Shown here: positions 1-8,040 of the stretch, in pieces | Layout: each line of letters starts with the position of its first letter | Numbering within the stretch: the stretch's first letter is position 1 | Origin: JAWLDV01 sp046537975 | GTDB lineage: Bacteria > Desulfobacterota > Desulfobulbia > Desulfobulbales > SURF-16 | DNA: 36,874 nucleotides | Direction of reading: 5' to 3' | Assembly: GCA_046537975.1 (NCBI GenBank) | Contig: JBKHJR010000024.1 | Location: forward strand, 1 to 36,874 | Program-made: the position numbers and the translations under genes | The notes under the pieces: model-generated | Told to the model about the DNA's origin: nothing | The model's input: only the letters and a program-made list of their open reading frames with translations | Databases searched by the model: none

Positions 1-12
1 CTGTGAGAGGGA

Positions 13-39
13 TGAAGCGGAGTTGATCACCCCGCTTCA
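13..39. repeat. 8-bp inverted repeat, possible terminator of an upstream gene
   Basis: TGAAGCGG (13-20) and CCGCTTCA (32-39) are perfect reverse complements with an 11-nt loop. No T-run follows on the plus strand, so it is not a classic intrinsic terminator. It may mark the 3' end of a gene lying left of the window. Confidence 0.35.
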
Positions 40-51
40 CCCTACTCGATT

Positions 52-86
52 TACCTAAAAGAGCATCTTTTGCTATCTTTTAGGTA
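52..86. promoter_or_regulatory. 11-bp perfect inverted repeat upstream of the rhodanese gene
   Basis: TACCTAAAAGA (52-62) and TCTTTTAGGTA (76-86) are exact reverse complements separated by 13 nt. Inside the loop, GC (63-64) and GC (72-73) could extend the stem across a small bulge. It ends 75 bp before the start chosen for the rhodanese-domain gene. It could be an operator for a dimeric regulator or an RNA hairpin; the sequence does not decide which. Confidence 0.45.
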
Positions 87-160
87 TGTAATATTGAGAA
101 GCTTAAGGACATATCTGAATTACCGATTCGGAACCAATGAAGGCAGGAGGAAATGAGAAG

Positions 161-493
161 ATGAAGACATTAGGCAGAGAACAATTAAAGGAGATGATGG
201 CAAAGGATAAAGATTTTCTCTTGGTAAATGTGCTGCTTCCGAAGCAGTTTAACCAGGAGCATATACCCGGTTCTGTCAATATACCGGTTAACGACGAAAA
301 TTTTGAACAGAAATTCGAGGAGAAAGCGGAAAGCAAGGACCGGAAAATAGTGGTTTACTGCGCCAGTTTTGACTGTAAGGCATCACCAAATGCAGCTGAA
401 AGGCTAGAAAAACTGGGATATAAGGAAGTCTATGACTACCAGGGCGGCATAAAGGACTGGAAAGAAGCAAGTTATCCTGTTGAGTCTTCATAA
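161..493 (+). CDS. single-domain rhodanese-fold protein
   Basis: This 110-residue protein has the rhodanese fold: a conserved substrate-entry segment (HIPGSVNIPV) and an active-site loop with a candidate catalytic cysteine in VVYCASFDCKAS, followed by YQGGIKDW near the C-terminus. Single-domain rhodaneses carry sulfane sulfur as a persulfide in the cytoplasm. The loop differs from the common YCxxGxRS form because a second cysteine follows five residues after the first. The start at 161 is preferred over the in-frame ATG at 137 because AGGAGG (145-150) lies ten bases upstream of it. The physiological sulfur acceptor is unknown. The SDR gene follows 49 bp downstream on the same strand. Confidence 0.85.
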   Translation: MKTLGREQLKEMMAKDKDFLLVNVLLPKQFNQEHIPGSVNIPVNDENFEQKFEEKAESKDRKIVVYCASFDCKASPNAAERLEKLGYKEVYDYQGGIKDWKEASYPVESS

Positions 494-542
494 TCAACTG
501 TAAATATTTTGTATCAATAATAAAACCATAAAGGATGGTATT

Positions 543-1157
543 ATGAGAATTGCGATCACTGGAGGAAGCAACGGTATTGGAATGGCTACCGCCCTTGCCT
601 TTGGGCGGAATGGAGATGATATCTGTATAACTTACAATATCGACAAAGATTCCGCCCTAAAGGTGGCGGAAAAAACCGGAGCAAAAGTTGTCAACCTCGA
701 TGTGACTGACAATGGCTCGATTGCGGATTTTAAATCGATACTTGAGGAATGGAGGCCCGAGGTTATTGTTAATAATGCAGGGGTGGCACGCTGGAAGAAG
801 TTTAAATATCATGACATTGAGGACATCGAAAGTATTATGCGGGTAAATGCCGAGGGAGCTATAAAAGTTGCCAAGGTCGGGATGGATCTGAATATACCCA
901 AGGTAATCAATATAGCCAGCGGAGCCGCCAGGCAACCCTTTGATAATCTTCCTGTATACTGTGCAAGCAAGGCAGCATTACGAATGCTTACCATGGCGGT
1001 GGGGGAGCCCATGATCTGCGTTAACCCGGGGATGACAAAAACACGAATGACGGAATATCAGGGTGCGGATCCCGAAGATACGGCTGCGGTCATTGTGGAT
1101 GTGGCCTACAATAAAAGAGGTGAGTTCGGAGGTGAGGTGGATGTGTGGTCAGAATAA
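543..1157 (+). CDS. short SDR-family NAD(P)-dependent oxidoreductase
   Basis: The 204-residue product has the short-chain dehydrogenase hallmarks in order: the Rossmann glycine motif TGGSNGIG near residue 6, NNAG near residue 78, a catalytic Ser in the INIASG strand, and YCASK supplying the Tyr and Lys. The usual PG...T segment follows as VNPGMTKT. It is shorter than the family norm of about 245 residues: the helix after YxxxK is clipped, with AVGEPMICVNPG directly joining the next strand. AAGGATGG just upstream serves as a Shine-Dalgarno sequence. The substrate cannot be inferred. The spacing suggests possible cotranscription with the rhodanese gene. Confidence 0.85.
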   Translation: MRIAITGGSNGIGMATALAFGRNGDDICITYNIDKDSALKVAEKTGAKVVNLDVTDNGSIADFKSILEEWRPEVIVNNAGVARWKKFKYHDIEDIESIMRVNAEGAIKVAKVGMDLNIPKVINIASGAARQPFDNLPVYCASKAALRMLTMAVGEPMICVNPGMTKTRMTEYQGADPEDTAAVIVDVAYNKRGEFGGEVDVWSE

Positions 1158-1616
1158 ACTCTATCCCCGGCCGTCAACGCTATTCCGGACATCACTGAGT
1201 AAATAGCTTTATCCGGTCAGAGCCTTACCGCCGATTTTCGGTCTGTCCCCTGGCCTCCTTCCTATCGGCTCCATGATCTTATAAGAGGGGACTTGCATCC
1301 CATGGACGGTATCGGCTCAACTTTCCGAATTGAGAAAACTATTATTACTTCAATATGTAGATAAATCAGTCCGGAAAATTGAGATACTAATATCTGTTTC
1401 AGCCAGACAGGTGAGAGGGCAGTTATCTCTGATTGCTCACGGGATAAAGGAATAACGGATCCGGTATAAGAGGACTGATTTAAATTATTTCTGGCTCCGG
1501 CAGCTAAAATAAGTTAGATATTGCTAAAAAATGACAGGTCAATATATATATTAACATAAAGCGTAAGTTTCCCATAGGTCTGCCTAAACTACATGGGAAC
1601 AGTCCAAGGAGAATAT
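1158..1616. other. 459-bp intergenic region, no gene recognised
   Basis: I find no plausible coding region or RNA gene here. A possible promoter for proC is TTGCTA (1521-1526) followed by an AT-rich TATATA stretch at 1543-1550; the match is weak because the -10 register is ambiguous. The GC-richer part (about 1230-1330) reads like a decayed remnant but cannot be assigned to an element. Confidence 0.4.
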
Positions 1617-2429
1617 ATGGTACTGGAGGAAAATATCGGTTTTATCGGTGGAGGCCAGATGGCTGAGGCCATTATCAAGGGGCTGCTGCAGAGCGGACTA
1701 GTTGAAAGTTCACGGATTACAGTGATTGAACCGGACGCGGATCGGAGGAAATTTCTTGGTGATAACTATTCGGTAACTACGACTACAGCCCCTGAAGACG
1801 CGGAGGATTGCGGTATAGTCCTGCTGGCGGTCAAGCCTCAGATTCTGGGCCGGGTGCTCGAGGACTACAAGGGTAATTTGACGGGAAAACACCTGGTTAT
1901 CTCTATTGCCGCAGGTATCCCTATATCTTTTATTGCAGAAAAACTTGCTGCCGGTTCCCGCATTATCCGGGTTATGCCCAATACCCCTGCCCTTATCCTG
2001 GAAGGCGCTTCTGCCCTGTCCGGCGGCAGCGGGACTACGGAAAAAGATATGGAGACCGGCATGGCGATATTTTCCGCTATCGGCAAGTGCGTCAGGCTGG
2101 AAGAGTCCTATCTTGATGCTGTTACCGGTTTGAGCGGCAGCGGCCCTGCCTATGTCTTCACTTTTATTGACGCCATGATTGACGCCGGGATCAAAGTAGG
2201 CTTAAAGCCGGATGATGCCAGGGAGCTGGTTCTGCAGACCATTCTCGGTTCGGTGAAACTGGTTCAGGAAAAGGATATGCATCCGGCCCAGCTCAGATCC
2301 ATGGTCACTTCTCCCGGGGGCACTACCATTACCGGTCTTCATGCCTTGGAAAAGGCGGCCTTTAAAGCCGCAATAATGGATGGGGTAGAGGCGGCCTTCA
2401 ACCGTTCCAGAGAATTGGGTCAGGGGTGA
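1617..2429 (+). CDS. proC: pyrroline-5-carboxylate reductase
   Basis: ProC reduces 1-pyrroline-5-carboxylate to proline with NAD(P)H, the last step of proline synthesis in the cytoplasm. The 270-residue protein has the N-terminal dinucleotide motif IGFIGGGQMAEAI, the conserved AVKP strand, RVMPNTPA, SGSGPAY, and the family C-terminal signature SPGGTTITGLHALE. Length matches the family. The ATG at 1617 is chosen because AAGGAG (1606-1611) lies six bases upstream; an earlier in-frame ATG at 1593 would add eight residues without a good ribosome site. nadK begins ten bases after the stop, so the two are probably cotranscribed. Confidence 0.96.
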   Translation: MVLEENIGFIGGGQMAEAIIKGLLQSGLVESSRITVIEPDADRRKFLGDNYSVTTTTAPEDAEDCGIVLLAVKPQILGRVLEDYKGNLTGKHLVISIAAGIPISFIAEKLAAGSRIIRVMPNTPALILEGASALSGGSGTTEKDMETGMAIFSAIGKCVRLEESYLDAVTGLSGSGPAYVFTFIDAMIDAGIKVGLKPDDARELVLQTILGSVKLVQEKDMHPAQLRSMVTSPGGTTITGLHALEKAAFKAAIMDGVEAAFNRSRELGQG

Positions 2430-2439
2430 CCGGACTGTC

Positions 2440-3261
2440 ATGGAATTTAATAAAGTGGGACTGATATTAAAACATGGTTCAGCCAAGGCCCATCGCCTGG
2501 GGGAAGAGATGGCTGCCTGGCTGGCTGAAAAGGATATTGCCACAGTTGTTGACAGTATAAGTCCGGATCTTGATCTGCTCATTATTCTGGGGGGAGACGG
2601 CACCCTCCTTCATATCGCCCCTGAGGCCGGACGGTGCCAGGTTCCGGTGGTGGGAGTCAACCTGGGCTATCTGGGATTTCTGACTGAGGTCTCTGAGCTG
2701 GAATGCTTTGAGGCCTTGGCAAAGATTATGGCCGGAGACGTTCAAGTTGAAGAACGCACCATGCTCAGGACCAGGATTGTCAGGGGCTCTGAAAACGGGG
2801 AGTGGCGTTACGGCCTTAATGATGTAGTGATCAGCAAAGGGGTGGTTGAACATCTGGTGCACCTCAACACCTGGATGGATGAGGAGTTTCTGGCCTGCTA
2901 CAAGGCAGACGGCCTGATCTTTGCCACCTCTACCGGCTCTACCGCTTATAATCTCTCAGCCGGCGGCCCCATTGTTCATCCTTCCATATCTTCGATGCTG
3001 CTTACCCCGATATGCCCTTTCATGCTGGAGAGCCGGCCGATTATGCTGTCGGCCGGGGTCTGTTGCCAAGTCAGACTGGCAACGGAATCAGATGATTTGA
3101 AAGTAATTGTTGACGGCAGCCATCTCTGGGATATGCGGGAAGATGATATCTTGGAAATAAAAACCGCGGAAAGACCGCTGCGCCTGATTTCATCGCCCCG
3201 GAAAGGATACTTTGATATTTTAAGGCGCAAGCTTAACTGGGGGGGCAGAGAGCCGTTATAA
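2440..3261 (+). CDS. nadK: NAD kinase
   Basis: NadK phosphorylates NAD to NADP. The diagnostic motifs are all present: GGDGT at residues 51-55, GVNLGYLGFLTE near 72-83, the LNDVVI strand, and DGLIFATSTGSTAYNLSAGGP around 158-178. At 273 residues it is a normal bacterial length. It follows proC by ten bases, and the end of proC supplies an AGGGGTGA ribosome site. ProC uses NADPH, so the pairing is metabolically sensible but not proof of a functional link. The next gene is convergent. Confidence 0.96.
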   Translation: MEFNKVGLILKHGSAKAHRLGEEMAAWLAEKDIATVVDSISPDLDLLIILGGDGTLLHIAPEAGRCQVPVVGVNLGYLGFLTEVSELECFEALAKIMAGDVQVEERTMLRTRIVRGSENGEWRYGLNDVVISKGVVEHLVHLNTWMDEEFLACYKADGLIFATSTGSTAYNLSAGGPIVHPSISSMLLTPICPFMLESRPIMLSAGVCCQVRLATESDDLKVIVDGSHLWDMREDDILEIKTAERPLRLISSPRKGYFDILRRKLNWGGREPL

Positions 3262-3316
3262 CGAAGTATTGACTTTCTTGCTTTGATGGATTGCCGCGGT
3301 AGCTATTGGCCCATAT

Positions 3317-3358
3317 CTTATCGGAGCATTTGCTTCAAATCGCTTAATATCCGATAAG
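3317..3358. terminator. possible convergent terminator at nadK / PHP gene ends
   Basis: CTTATCGGA (3317-3325) and TCCGATAAG (3350-3358) form a 9-bp perfect stem with a 24-nt loop between the convergent nadK and PHP genes. The stem overlaps the last codons of the PHP gene. No T-run follows, so it is a weak candidate for termination. Confidence 0.3.
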
Positions 3359-4169
3359 GGATGGCCTGATTGCCGGAGACCCTTCCCATCCTTATATTGG
3401 GTTTGGCTTTGCCATGATAATCGCTGCCTCCGGTGATAATAAGGTTAAATCTTTTACTGAGTCTGACGAGTTCCGCCTGAGCCTCCTGGCCGTGGCTGGG
3501 ATAAAATACCTCCAGGCCTGCCAGGCCGCAGTCTCTCAGTTTTTCTATGAGTTGGGTCAGTCCGTTCTGGTCAATGTCAATAGTAAAAGGGTGGGCCAGA
3601 ACCGCCACACCTCCGGCTTTCTGAATGATAGTGATTGCCTCTTCGGCAGTGAGGACTTCCCGGGGGACATAGGCTGCACCATTGGTGCCGAGATAAAGAC
3701 GGAAGGCCTCATCGGTGCTTCCGACTATATGTTTCTGCTGAAGAATACGGGCGAAGTGAGGGCGCCCCGCCTGTCCTCCTTGAGAACAGTTCTGCAGGTC
3801 TTCCATGTTTACTATGATGTCCATGCCTCTCAATCTTTCCATGATTTCCCGATTGCGTCTTTTCCTTGCAGCCTGGATTTTTTCCAGGCTTTCCAGAAGC
3901 CGGAGGCTTTCCGTTTTAACTCCGTAGCCCAGGATGTGAATGGATTTGCCATTGATAACTGCGCTCAACTCAACTCCGGATATAACTTCCAATCCTGAAT
4001 TAAGGCCCTGGTCTATCCCTTCTTGTACTCCTGCGACAGTGTCATGATCCGTAATAGCAATCGCTGCCAGGCCCCGGCTTACAGCTCTGAGGACAGTTGC
4101 CGCGGGTGTCTCCGTGCCGTCGGAGAATTTGGTATGGACATGGAGATCAATAGTTTTACTTTCAGACAT
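3318..4169 (-). CDS. PHP-domain metal-dependent phosphoesterase
   Basis: The 283-residue product is a stand-alone PHP phosphoesterase of the YciV / RNase AM type. Members of that group hydrolyse 3',5'-nucleoside bisphosphates or trim short RNA 5' ends. Metal-binding motifs are in the expected order: DLHVHTKFSDG (residues 8-18), TDHDT (about 40-44), GVELSA, HILGYG, LAHPF, and GSDYHG near the C-terminus. The inserted helical domain after HILGYG (KRRNREIMERL) is also typical. It is monocistronic, convergent with nadK and divergent from pilT. No clear Shine-Dalgarno sequence precedes the ATG at 4169. The exact substrate is unknown. Confidence 0.88.
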   Translation of the reverse strand: MSESKTIDLHVHTKFSDGTETPAATVLRAVSRGLAAIAITDHDTVAGVQEGIDQGLNSGLEVISGVELSAVINGKSIHILGYGVKTESLRLLESLEKIQAARKRRNREIMERLRGMDIIVNMEDLQNCSQGGQAGRPHFARILQQKHIVGSTDEAFRLYLGTNGAAYVPREVLTAEEAITIIQKAGGVAVLAHPFTIDIDQNGLTQLIEKLRDCGLAGLEVFYPSHGQEAQAELVRLSKRFNLIITGGSDYHGKAKPNIRMGRVSGNQAIPYRILSDLKQMLR

Positions 4170-4240
4170 AGTCTATACATTTTACTTGGCTAACCGTTTA
4201 TTTGCATTGACTTTTTATTTTTTTTATTGGATTATGTGGC

Positions 4241-4249
4241 TGCTATACT
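4241..4249 (+). promoter_or_regulatory. candidate extended -10 promoter for pilT
   Basis: TGCTATACT matches the extended -10 form TGnTATAAT at all but one position. No good -35 box lies 17 bp upstream, as is usual for extended -10 promoters. It would give a leader of about 115 nt before pilT. Confidence 0.35.
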
Positions 4250-4368
4250 TCTTCTTGCACGAAAAATGTGCTTTTACAAGATTGTTTAACACGTGTACAT
4301 TAACAAGTTAGAGTACGACTAAGGTACAGGTATTAAACTTTTAATCAGGAGGTAATCAGGAGAAAATT

Positions 4369-5451
4369 ATGGCTCAGATAGATGCCTTTTTTAAGCTTAT
4401 GCATGATCAGGGAGCTTCAGACCTTCATCTCGTTTCCGGCCAGAAACCTTTGCTGCGGATCAGGGGTGACATGGAGACGGTTAAGTATAAGGAGCTCGAC
4501 AATGACAATTTGAAGGCCATGCTCTATGAAGTCGTTGCTGAGGAAAAGGTAAAAGAGTTTGAAGAAACAGGTGATGTGGATTTTGGTTATGAAATTCCAG
4601 GCCTGGCCCGTTACCGTGGAAACTTATTCCAGGAAAGAAAGGGGATAGGGGCGGTATTTCGGGAAATTCCCAGTGAAATTCTGACCTGTGAACAGTTGAA
4701 TCTGCCCACGGTGATTCAGAAGCTCGCCAGTCTGCCCAAAGGTATGGTCCTGGTTACCGGGCCTACTGGCAGCGGTAAATCCACGACCCTGGCAGCGGTT
4801 ATTGACGAGGCTAACAGGACCAGGAGCGACCACATTCTGACTATCGAAGATCCGGTGGAGTTTGTTCACAAGAGTCAAAAGGCCCTGGTCAATCACCGCG
4901 AAGTAGGGACCCATACCCAGAGCTTTTCCAATGCCCTGCGCGGCGCCCTCCGCGAGGATCCTGATATAATCCTGGTCGGTGAGATGCGTGACTTGGAAAC
5001 CATTGCCCTGGCCATGGAAGCGGCCATGACAGGCCATCTTGTCTTTGGGACCCTGCATACCCTTAACGCCGCCAAAACGGTGGACAGGGTAATTGAGATC
5101 TTTCCGGCCAACCAGCAGGCCCAGGTCCGTTCCACCCTGGCGGATGCTTTGAAGGCAGTCGTATCCCAGACTCTGTTTAAACGCATTGACCAGAAAGGGA
5201 GATGCGCAGCCCTGGAAATTCTGATCTGTACCCCCGCAGTGCGCAACCTCATCCGGGAGGGAAAAACCTTTCAGATTCCTTCGGCTATGCAGACTGGTAA
5301 ACGTTACGGTATGCAGACCCTGGATGACGCTATCATGGATTATCTTGAGAAAAAAAGAATATCCCCGGAGGCTGCCTATACCAACTGCATTGACAAAAGC
5401 AAATTCGCACCGTACTTAACCAAGCCTCCGGCTGATTTTACTGATATTTAA
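4369..5451 (+). CDS. pilT: type IV pilus retraction ATPase PilT
   Basis: PilT is the hexameric ATPase that depolymerises type IV pili and drives twitching motility. This 360-residue protein has the PilT-type N-terminal domain (GASDLHL), Walker A GPTGSGKS (about residues 131-138), the Asp box DHILTIEDPVEF, Walker B DPDIILVGEMRD (about 196-207) and the His box TGHLVFGTLHT. It lacks the CxxC zinc motif of assembly ATPases, which separates it from PilB. The ribosome site is AGGAGG followed by a second CAGGAG just before the ATG. The partner assembly ATPase lies about 17 kb away, so the pilus genes are dispersed. Confidence 0.94.
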   Translation: MAQIDAFFKLMHDQGASDLHLVSGQKPLLRIRGDMETVKYKELDNDNLKAMLYEVVAEEKVKEFEETGDVDFGYEIPGLARYRGNLFQERKGIGAVFREIPSEILTCEQLNLPTVIQKLASLPKGMVLVTGPTGSGKSTTLAAVIDEANRTRSDHILTIEDPVEFVHKSQKALVNHREVGTHTQSFSNALRGALREDPDIILVGEMRDLETIALAMEAAMTGHLVFGTLHTLNAAKTVDRVIEIFPANQQAQVRSTLADALKAVVSQTLFKRIDQKGRCAALEILICTPAVRNLIREGKTFQIPSAMQTGKRYGMQTLDDAIMDYLEKKRISPEAAYTNCIDKSKFAPYLTKPPADFTDI

Positions 5452-5479
5452 GGACCCATAGTAGTCAGGTGTTACGAAT

Positions 5480-5493
5480 TCAGGGATCCCTGA
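5480..5493. terminator. 14-bp palindrome between convergent pilT and comEC
   Basis: TCAGGGATCCCTGA is a perfect palindrome in the 48-bp gap between two convergent genes. As a hairpin it would have a 5-bp stem and a GATC loop with no T-run. It is a weak bidirectional terminator candidate at best. Confidence 0.25.
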
Positions 5494-5499
5494 TTACTT

Positions 5500-8040
5500 C
5501 TAATTCTCTTTAAATGTATTGATCTTCAAGCCTGAATTCGTGGTCTTAAAAGTTACAGTTCCCTGGAGGGCGGTATTGTAAACTTTGCTTCCCTGCTCCC
5601 GGTAAGTCCGCATGACCTCCGGAGAGGGAAAGCTGTCATCCCGGTATTTGCCCGCCGAAATCACTGTGTAATCAGGATCGGCCGTCCTGACAAAAGGTTC
5701 TGAACTGGAACTGATACTTCCGTGGTGAGGGGCCAGCAGGATTTCTGTACTTATATCCCTCCCTCCTGCCAACAGTTCCGCCTCCGCCTTTTTCTCAATA
5801 TCACCGGGAAAGAGAAAACTGTAACCATGGCTGGTCAGTTTGAGGACCAGGCTCTGATTGTTGTCTTCAGGATACTCCGAATCCAGATGAAGGCCGGCGA
5901 CGTTTTTCAAGCTCGAAGTCGGGCTCTTGCTTAATATCTCTCCCTGCCCAGGAACCTTAAGGGAACTTCCAGCCTGCCTGGCTGCTTCCAGAAGTCTGTT
6001 GAAGGTTGCTTCTGAACCTTCGGCTTTGGGATGGTTTAGCCAGATTTTGTCCGGCTGGAAGTGTTCGACTATAAAGGGCAGGCCGTTATAGTGATCGCTA
6101 TCCAGATGGCTGATTATCAGTTGATCTATTCTTTTTATTCTTTTTTCCCAAAGATAAGGGGCGATGACAGCCTTGCCGACATTGAAGCTTTCTGAATAGG
6201 GTCCCCCGCCGTCAATTACTATTATCTCGCCCCCGCCCATTTCCAGGACAGCGGAATTGCCCTGCCCCACATCGAGAAAGCTTATCTGGTTGTAGTTCTG
6301 TTGAGTTTGTCGGTAGCTGAAGTAGAACGGATATAATACCAGGACAGAGGCAGACAGACTGATAACCAAGTAACGGGCCGTTTTTCTCCCTTTCAGGCAA
6401 AAGGCGACAAGCAGCAGGTAGTAAATACTGATTTCCGGAAGAGAAGGGGTGGAGAGCCAGATCTCAGCAAAGGGGAGTTCAGCCAGTTTGCTGGTGATGA
6501 GATCAGCACCCTCAAGACCTTTCCCCCCGATCCTGAATAGGGGCTCAGCCAGTTCCGGTTTGAAAAAGATCAGGGGACAGCCTGCCAGGCCGATTATTAG
6601 AGACCAAAAGCAGATCAGGGGTTCGGCCATAAGGGTGGTCAGGGGACTGATCAGAGAGAAACGATTGAAATAGAAAAGCAGGAGGGGAATAGTGGCAAGC
6701 TGGGCTGCCACTGATACCATAAGCCCGGCGCCCAACCAGTGCAGGAGACGCTTGGGCAGATGCGGTTTGTCATCCGACAGGGACGGTTTGATCAGTTCCC
6801 TGACTCGGGGCAGGATGATAATTATACCGATAACCGCGGCAAAGGAGAGCTGGAAAGAGGAGGAGAAGAGAAGCCGGGGGTTAATAATGAGAATAATCAG
6901 GGCGGCTGTGCTGATATGCGTAGGCAGATGGTGCTGGCGGTCGTTTATAATGGCCATAAAAAAGATAACCGTCATGATCAGGGCCCGGACAACTGGAGGA
7001 TTGAGACCGGCTATCAGGGCATAGAACAGGAGAATGGGCAGGGTCAGAATACAGACAAGCTTCCTTGAATTAAAGTTGAGAAGTAACCACTCTGAGCGTC
7101 TGACCAGGAAGTTGAAACCAAGACCGCAGCACAAAGCAAGCAGACCCATATGGACTCCGGAGATAGCCAGAAGGTGCATTATCCCGGTTTTTTTGAAGTC
7201 TTCCAGGGTCTCTTCTTCCACCATTTCCCGGTCGCCGGTTAAAATTGCCCTGTAGAGACCGGCTGTACTCCGGGGAAGGCTTTCTGTTATAAAGTTGTTG
7301 ATCCGCTGACGGATCTGTTCGGCTCCGGCCAGGAATTGCTGCCAGGCGGGGAAGGATGCGGGACTTGCCTGCAGTTTGACAATAAAGTCCTTTGATTTGA
7401 TCCAGCCCTGGAGGTGGATTGATTTTCTGGCCAGGTAGGCGGGGTAATCAAAACTACCCTTGGTACCGTAGCGGTGCGGTTGAGAGAGTACGGCCCTTAT
7501 AAGCAAAGGATCTCCCGGCGAAATCTCCTGTGGCGGGGCCCCATCCATCCTCAACAGGATTCTGGTCTTAAGCGGGCGGGACTGGCAAGGGATTAGACTG
7601 TCTCCTTCTTCCTGCTGTTCCTTCTTAAGACAAAAAAGATTGTTGTCAGGGAAGAACAGGTGATCAGCACTGATCAGGAGTGTGCTTCTCCGGTTGCCTG
7701 TTTCCGGGGCTTTTAGCAGTTTGCCGCTGATTGTGGCAGCTTTTTTTTCAGGGATCCAGTGCCTGATTGCCTCTGCCGTTCCCGGTTCAGAGGAACTGGC
7801 TATTGTATGGATTGTACCGAGGAAAAAGAAGAGCAGGGGATAAAGGAGGAGAATCGGGAGCCCCTTTTTCCGGTAGAAGAGGATCAGAAGCCCCATGATT
7901 ATAAGGCTTCCGGTCTGGAAAGCGGGGAGGTAATACAGTCCGGTAGCCGTCCAGCTGATCCCGGCCGCAAAAGATACTGCGGCACTGATCAGAGGGCGGC
8001 TGCAGAGAAGGTAGTTGATTTGCCGGTTGTTGAAATTAAT
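5500..8040 (-). CDS. comEC: ComEC/Rec2 competence-type DNA translocase
   Basis: ComEC forms the inner-membrane channel for single-stranded DNA in natural transformation. The protein has an N-terminal membrane segment, a DUF4131-type domain (ISGKLLKAPETG), the competence core (ILTGDRE, then LLAISGVHMGLLA) with many membrane helices, and a C-terminal metallo-beta-lactamase domain with ISHLDSDHYNGL and APHHGS. The first ATG, at 7896, gives 798 residues but cuts off a conserved start (RPLISAAVSFAAGI) that is open in frame upstream. That upstream stretch contains no ATG, GTG or TTG. The ATT at 8040-8038, overlapping the sigma-factor stop as gATTAA, would give 846 residues. CTG at 7992 is another option. 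The overlap suggests translational coupling. The start is uncertain; the identity is firm. Confidence 0.9.
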   Translation of the reverse strand: MNFNNRQINYLLCSRPLISAAVSFAAGISWTATGLYYLPAFQTGSLIIMGLLILFYRKKGLPILLLYPLLFFFLGTIHTIASSSEPGTAEAIRHWIPEKKAATISGKLLKAPETGNRRSTLLISADHLFFPDNNLFCLKKEQQEEGDSLIPCQSRPLKTRILLRMDGAPPQEISPGDPLLIRAVLSQPHRYGTKGSFDYPAYLARKSIHLQGWIKSKDFIVKLQASPASFPAWQQFLAGAEQIRQRINNFITESLPRSTAGLYRAILTGDREMVEEETLEDFKKTGIMHLLAISGVHMGLLALCCGLGFNFLVRRSEWLLLNFNSRKLVCILTLPILLFYALIAGLNPPVVRALIMTVIFFMAIINDRQHHLPTHISTAALIILIINPRLLFSSSFQLSFAAVIGIIIILPRVRELIKPSLSDDKPHLPKRLLHWLGAGLMVSVAAQLATIPLLLFYFNRFSLISPLTTLMAEPLICFWSLIIGLAGCPLIFFKPELAEPLFRIGGKGLEGADLITSKLAELPFAEIWLSTPSLPEISIYYLLLVAFCLKGRKTARYLVISLSASVLVLYPFYFSYRQTQQNYNQISFLDVGQGNSAVLEMGGGEIIVIDGGGPYSESFNVGKAVIAPYLWEKRIKRIDQLIISHLDSDHYNGLPFIVEHFQPDKIWLNHPKAEGSEATFNRLLEAARQAGSSLKVPGQGEILSKSPTSSLKNVAGLHLDSEYPEDNNQSLVLKLTSHGYSFLFPGDIEKKAEAELLAGGRDISTEILLAPHHGSISSSSEPFVRTADPDYTVISAGKYRDDSFPSPEVMRTYREQGSKVYNTALQGTVTFKTTNSGLKINTFKEN

